The notes under the pieces: model-generated | The model's input: the letters and a program-made list of their open reading frames with translations, nothing else | Told to the model about the DNA's origin: nothing | Database searches by the model: none | Position numbers and translations under genes: made by a program | Shown: piece by piece, positions 17,110-19,133 of the stretch | Numbering within the stretch: the stretch's first letter is position 1 | How the letters are laid out: each line of letters starts with the position of its first letter | Source: an uncultured Bacteroidales bacterium | Lineage (GTDB): Bacteria; Bacteroidota; Bacteroidia; Bacteroidales; Paludibacteraceae | Length of the DNA: 19,133 bases | Assembly (NCBI GenBank): GCA_903873355.1 | Contig: CAIQOG010000063.1 | Location: forward strand, 1-19,133 | Direction of reading: 5' to 3'

Positions 17110-18750
17110 ATGGTATTATTTAGAAAGATATTGTTCTCGGTTGTGAGTTTGATTCTGGTTTCGTCCTTTGCTATGGCTAAAAACGATTACAACAATCTGT
17201 ATGAAAATCTTCCATTTTCAATGCCGAAAGTTGAAGTCCCTGTTTTTAAAAATAATACTGTTTCAGTTGCTGATTTTGGTGGTAAAGGGGATGGTGTTTC
17301 CCTTAACACAGAAGCTTTTAGCAAAGCTATTGATGCGTTATCAAAAAAAGGTGGTGGTAAACTGAATGTGCCTGCCGGCGTATGGTTTACGGGCCCAATC
17401 GTTCTTAAATCAAATATCAACCTGCACTTGGAAAAAGGTGCACTGATTTTATTTTCACCGGATTTTAAACTTTATCCTATAGTTTCCGGCAGTTTTGAAG
17501 GGTTGGAAACCAAGCGTTGTCAATCACCGTTATCAGCACACAATGCCGAAAATATAGCTATTACAGGAGAAGGAACTATAAATGGTTCAGGTGAATCATG
17601 GCGACCTTTGAAAAAATCGAAAGTAACAGAATCTCAATGGAAAAAGGTCGTTAAATCTGGAGGTGTTCTTAAAGACCCTACATATTGGTTTCCATCAGCG
17701 GGTTCTTTAAAAGGTCAGTCAATGAGTGACATGAATGTACCCAACAAGAAGCTGACAGACTCTGAATGGTTAGAAATCAAGGATTTTCTACGTCCGGTAA
17801 TGATTAGTTTTGTAGATTGTAAGAATGTATTTCTTCAGGGTGTTTTGTTTGAAAATTCTCCGAGTTGGAATATTCATCCATTACTTTGTACAAATCTGAT
17901 TGTCGATCATATAACTGTTCGGAATCCAAATTATGCTCAAAATGGTGATGGAATTGATATTGAATCCTGCAAAAATGTTCTGTTGGTAAACAGCAATTTT
18001 GATGTTGGAGATGATGGAATTTGCATCAAATCGGGTAAAGACGAAGAAGGTCGTAAGCGTGGTCGCCCCACTGAAAATGTAATTGTTGACAACTGTAAAG
18101 TATTCAAAGCACATGGTGGATTTGTGGTTGGGAGCGAAATGTCAGGCGGAGTTCGTAATATCTCAGTTAAGAATTGTCAGTTTTTGGGAACCGATGTTGG
18201 TTTACGCTTCAAAAGCAACCGTGGACGTGGTGGTTTAGTCGAAAATATTTATATCAGTGATATTTATATGTTTGATATTGTGACTGATTCATTCCTGTTC
18301 GATTTATTTTATGGCGGAAAATCGGCTTCAGAATCCCTGGAAGAAGGAGATGAGGTACAAACAAACAATCAGGTTATACCCACTGTAACTGCTGAAACAC
18401 CATCATTCCGAAATATATATGTAAAAAATATTGTTTCCCGAAATGCCCGCAGAGCAATGTTCTTTAATGGTTTGCCTGAAATGAACATCACCAATATCAA
18501 TGTAGAAAATGCTATTATAACTTCGGAATATGGTGCAGTTTTAAGTGAGTCGGATGGAATCAAGTTTAAAAATATCCAAATTTTCCCAAAAGTTGGTGCT
18601 GCTTTGACACTTCAAAATGTAAAGAATTTTGATTTGAAAGATTTTATTTATCCGGATTCATTAGTTGAGGTAGTGAAAATCACAGGAAAATCGAAAAATA
18701 TACAGCTTCCTGAATGTATTCAGAAACAAAAAATCATTGGAATGAAATAA
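17110..18750 (+). CDS. GH28 polygalacturonase (periplasmic, pectin degradation)
   Basis: Glycoside hydrolase family 28 enzymes hydrolyse alpha-1,4-galacturonosidic bonds of homogalacturonan or rhamnogalacturonan with inversion. The product has 546 residues. A signal peptide spans about 1-23 (AMA/KND) with no lipobox Cys, so a periplasmic location is likely. The N-terminal VADFGGKGDGVSLNTEAFSK segment opens the beta-helix. The four GH28 active-site motifs are present: N-x-D at 278-280 (NGDGID), the Asp pair D301-D302 in GDDGICIKSG, His335 in AHGG, and R-x-K at 366-368 (RFK). Length and the VGDDGICIKSGKD context fit exo-acting bacterial GH28 enzymes, though the mode is not proven. An upstream in-frame ATG at 17002 would overlap the previous gene by 68 nt and bury the signal peptide, so 17110 is chosen. 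It is the last gene of the operon, 40 nt after the beta-helix lipoprotein. Confidence 0.94.
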   Translation: MVLFRKILFSVVSLILVSSFAMAKNDYNNLYENLPFSMPKVEVPVFKNNTVSVADFGGKGDGVSLNTEAFSKAIDALSKKGGGKLNVPAGVWFTGPIVLKSNINLHLEKGALILFSPDFKLYPIVSGSFEGLETKRCQSPLSAHNAENIAITGEGTINGSGESWRPLKKSKVTESQWKKVVKSGGVLKDPTYWFPSAGSLKGQSMSDMNVPNKKLTDSEWLEIKDFLRPVMISFVDCKNVFLQGVLFENSPSWNIHPLLCTNLIVDHITVRNPNYAQNGDGIDIESCKNVLLVNSNFDVGDDGICIKSGKDEEGRKRGRPTENVIVDNCKVFKAHGGFVVGSEMSGGVRNISVKNCQFLGTDVGLRFKSNRGRGGLVENIYISDIYMFDIVTDSFLFDLFYGGKSASESLEEGDEVQTNNQVIPTVTAETPSFRNIYVKNIVSRNARRAMFFNGLPEMNITNINVENAIITSEYGAVLSESDGIKFKNIQIFPKVGAALTLQNVKNFDLKDFIYPDSLVEVVKITGKSKNIQLPECIQKQKIIGMK

Positions 18751-18778
18751 GAAATGTATTAAGAAAATAATAATAACT

Positions 18779-18844
18779 CCTTTGGGTGTTTCACATCCCA
18801 AAAGGTTTCTCAGGAAACCTCAAAGTGTGCGTAGCACCTTTGAG
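18779..18844 (+). repeat. Cluster of three consecutive hairpins after the GH28 gene
   Basis: Three stems follow one another between the GH28 stop codon and the terminator. The first is 18779-18789 with 18793-18805 (two bulges). The second is AGGTTTC/GAAACCT (18803-18809 with 18814-18820). The third is CTCAAAG-t-GTGC with GCAC-CTTTGAG (18819-18830 with 18834-18844). Neighbouring stems share a few bases, so not all can form at once. No T run follows, so they may be a REP-like element or 3'-end stabilising structures rather than terminators. Confidence 0.55.
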
Positions 18845-18863
18845 AGTTAGTTTTAAAAAAAGC

Positions 18864-18892
18864 AAAAGGAGCAGATAATTTCTGCTCCTTTT
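18864..18892 (+). terminator. Rho-independent terminator of the pectin operon
   Basis: AAAAGGAGCAGA (18864-18875) and TCTGCTCCTTTT (18881-18892) form a perfect 12-bp stem around a TAATT loop. A/T-rich sequence flanks both sides, so it could also stop transcripts from the minus-strand remnant beyond 18954. Confidence 0.9.
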
Positions 18893-18953
18893 ATTTATAA
18901 GTATCGACTGAGCTGAAAACCACAGCCATAAACGACATCAAATTCGTTATAAA

Positions 18954-19133
18954 TTATAAGTGTATAATCTTGTCAGCAATTACTTTTCCGTCAACTGTAT
19001 TTACTTTGATTATATACAATCCTGATTTCAATACTGACCAGTATAATAATCACAAAGTCTCCGCCTGAAAGAAATAACCACCAACTGAGGAATTGGTTGC
19101 CTTAATAAAAGCGTTATATGCCATGAACTATCA
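18954..19133 (-). pseudogene. Decayed 3' end of a T9SS-tailed gene
   Basis: Read on the minus strand, the frame ending at TAA (18954-18956) encodes VLKSGLYIIKVNTVDGKV and then IADKIIHL, a textbook last part of a type A T9SS sorting tail. The same frame is broken by TGA at 19051-19053. Beyond it the frame reads MAYNAFIKATNSSVGGYFF from an ATG at 19122-19124, behind two further stops at 19128-19133. The upstream part has no clear sorting-domain strands, so frameshifts or deletions are likely too. The gene body must lie beyond the window, if it survives. An intact gene with sequencing errors here is the alternative. Confidence 0.6.

Noticed and set aside
1..19133. CRISPR arrays, tRNA or rRNA genes, insertion sequences
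   Set aside because: I saw no regularly spaced repeats, no cloverleaf-like sequence in the spacers, and no transposase-like protein.

Overview
The window looks like a Bacteroidetes genome, most likely Bacteroidales and possibly close to Paludibacter (the genus is a guess from protein style and low GC). Four things support this. There is a SusC/SusD pair. At least four proteins end in a type IX secretion (T9SS) type A sorting tail. Start codons sit behind A/T-rich leaders with no clear Shine-Dalgarno sequence. Upstream boxes fit the Bacteroidetes TAnnTTTG promoter type.

Left part (1-9978): the 3' end of a T9SS-exported protein, a 54-residue small protein, then three large T9SS-exported proteins (1030-3930, 4359-7454, 7626-9911). 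Each of the three has its own promoter-like element and terminator, so they look monocistronic. The first and third are paralogues. They share two Ig-like repeats, a ~200-residue alpha/beta module that resembles the class-I glutamine-amidotransferase/ThuA fold, a DUF5018-like domain and the sorting tail. The middle one is an unrelated multidomain protein: jelly-roll, two fibronectin-III domains, a beta-rich stalk and a sorting tail.

Right part (10128-18892): a compact polysaccharide-utilisation operon. In order it encodes a SusC-like TonB-dependent transporter, a SusD-like lipoprotein, a lipoprotein with a fibronectin-III-like domain and a right-handed beta-helix (DUF4957/DUF5123 type), and a GH28 polygalacturonase with a signal peptide. 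Spacings are 8, 51 and 40 nt. One promoter-like element lies before susC and a strong terminator after the GH28 gene. The GH28 enzyme and the beta-helix lipoprotein point to pectin (homogalacturonan or a related galacturonan). The expected model is that surface lipoproteins capture oligosaccharide, SusC/SusD import it, and the periplasmic GH28 trims it. No regulator gene lies in the window. The SusC lacks an N-terminal STN domain, which argues against ECF-sigma/anti-sigma control by this transporter.

Tail (18893-19133): a decayed minus-strand 3' end of another T9SS-tailed gene.

The most interesting observations are the duplicated T9SS-exported GATase/ThuA-like module beside a pectin locus, an exactly spaced promoter element before three genes, the 54-residue small protein, a 38-bp perfect palindrome as terminator, and an inverted repeat overlapping the susC promoter.
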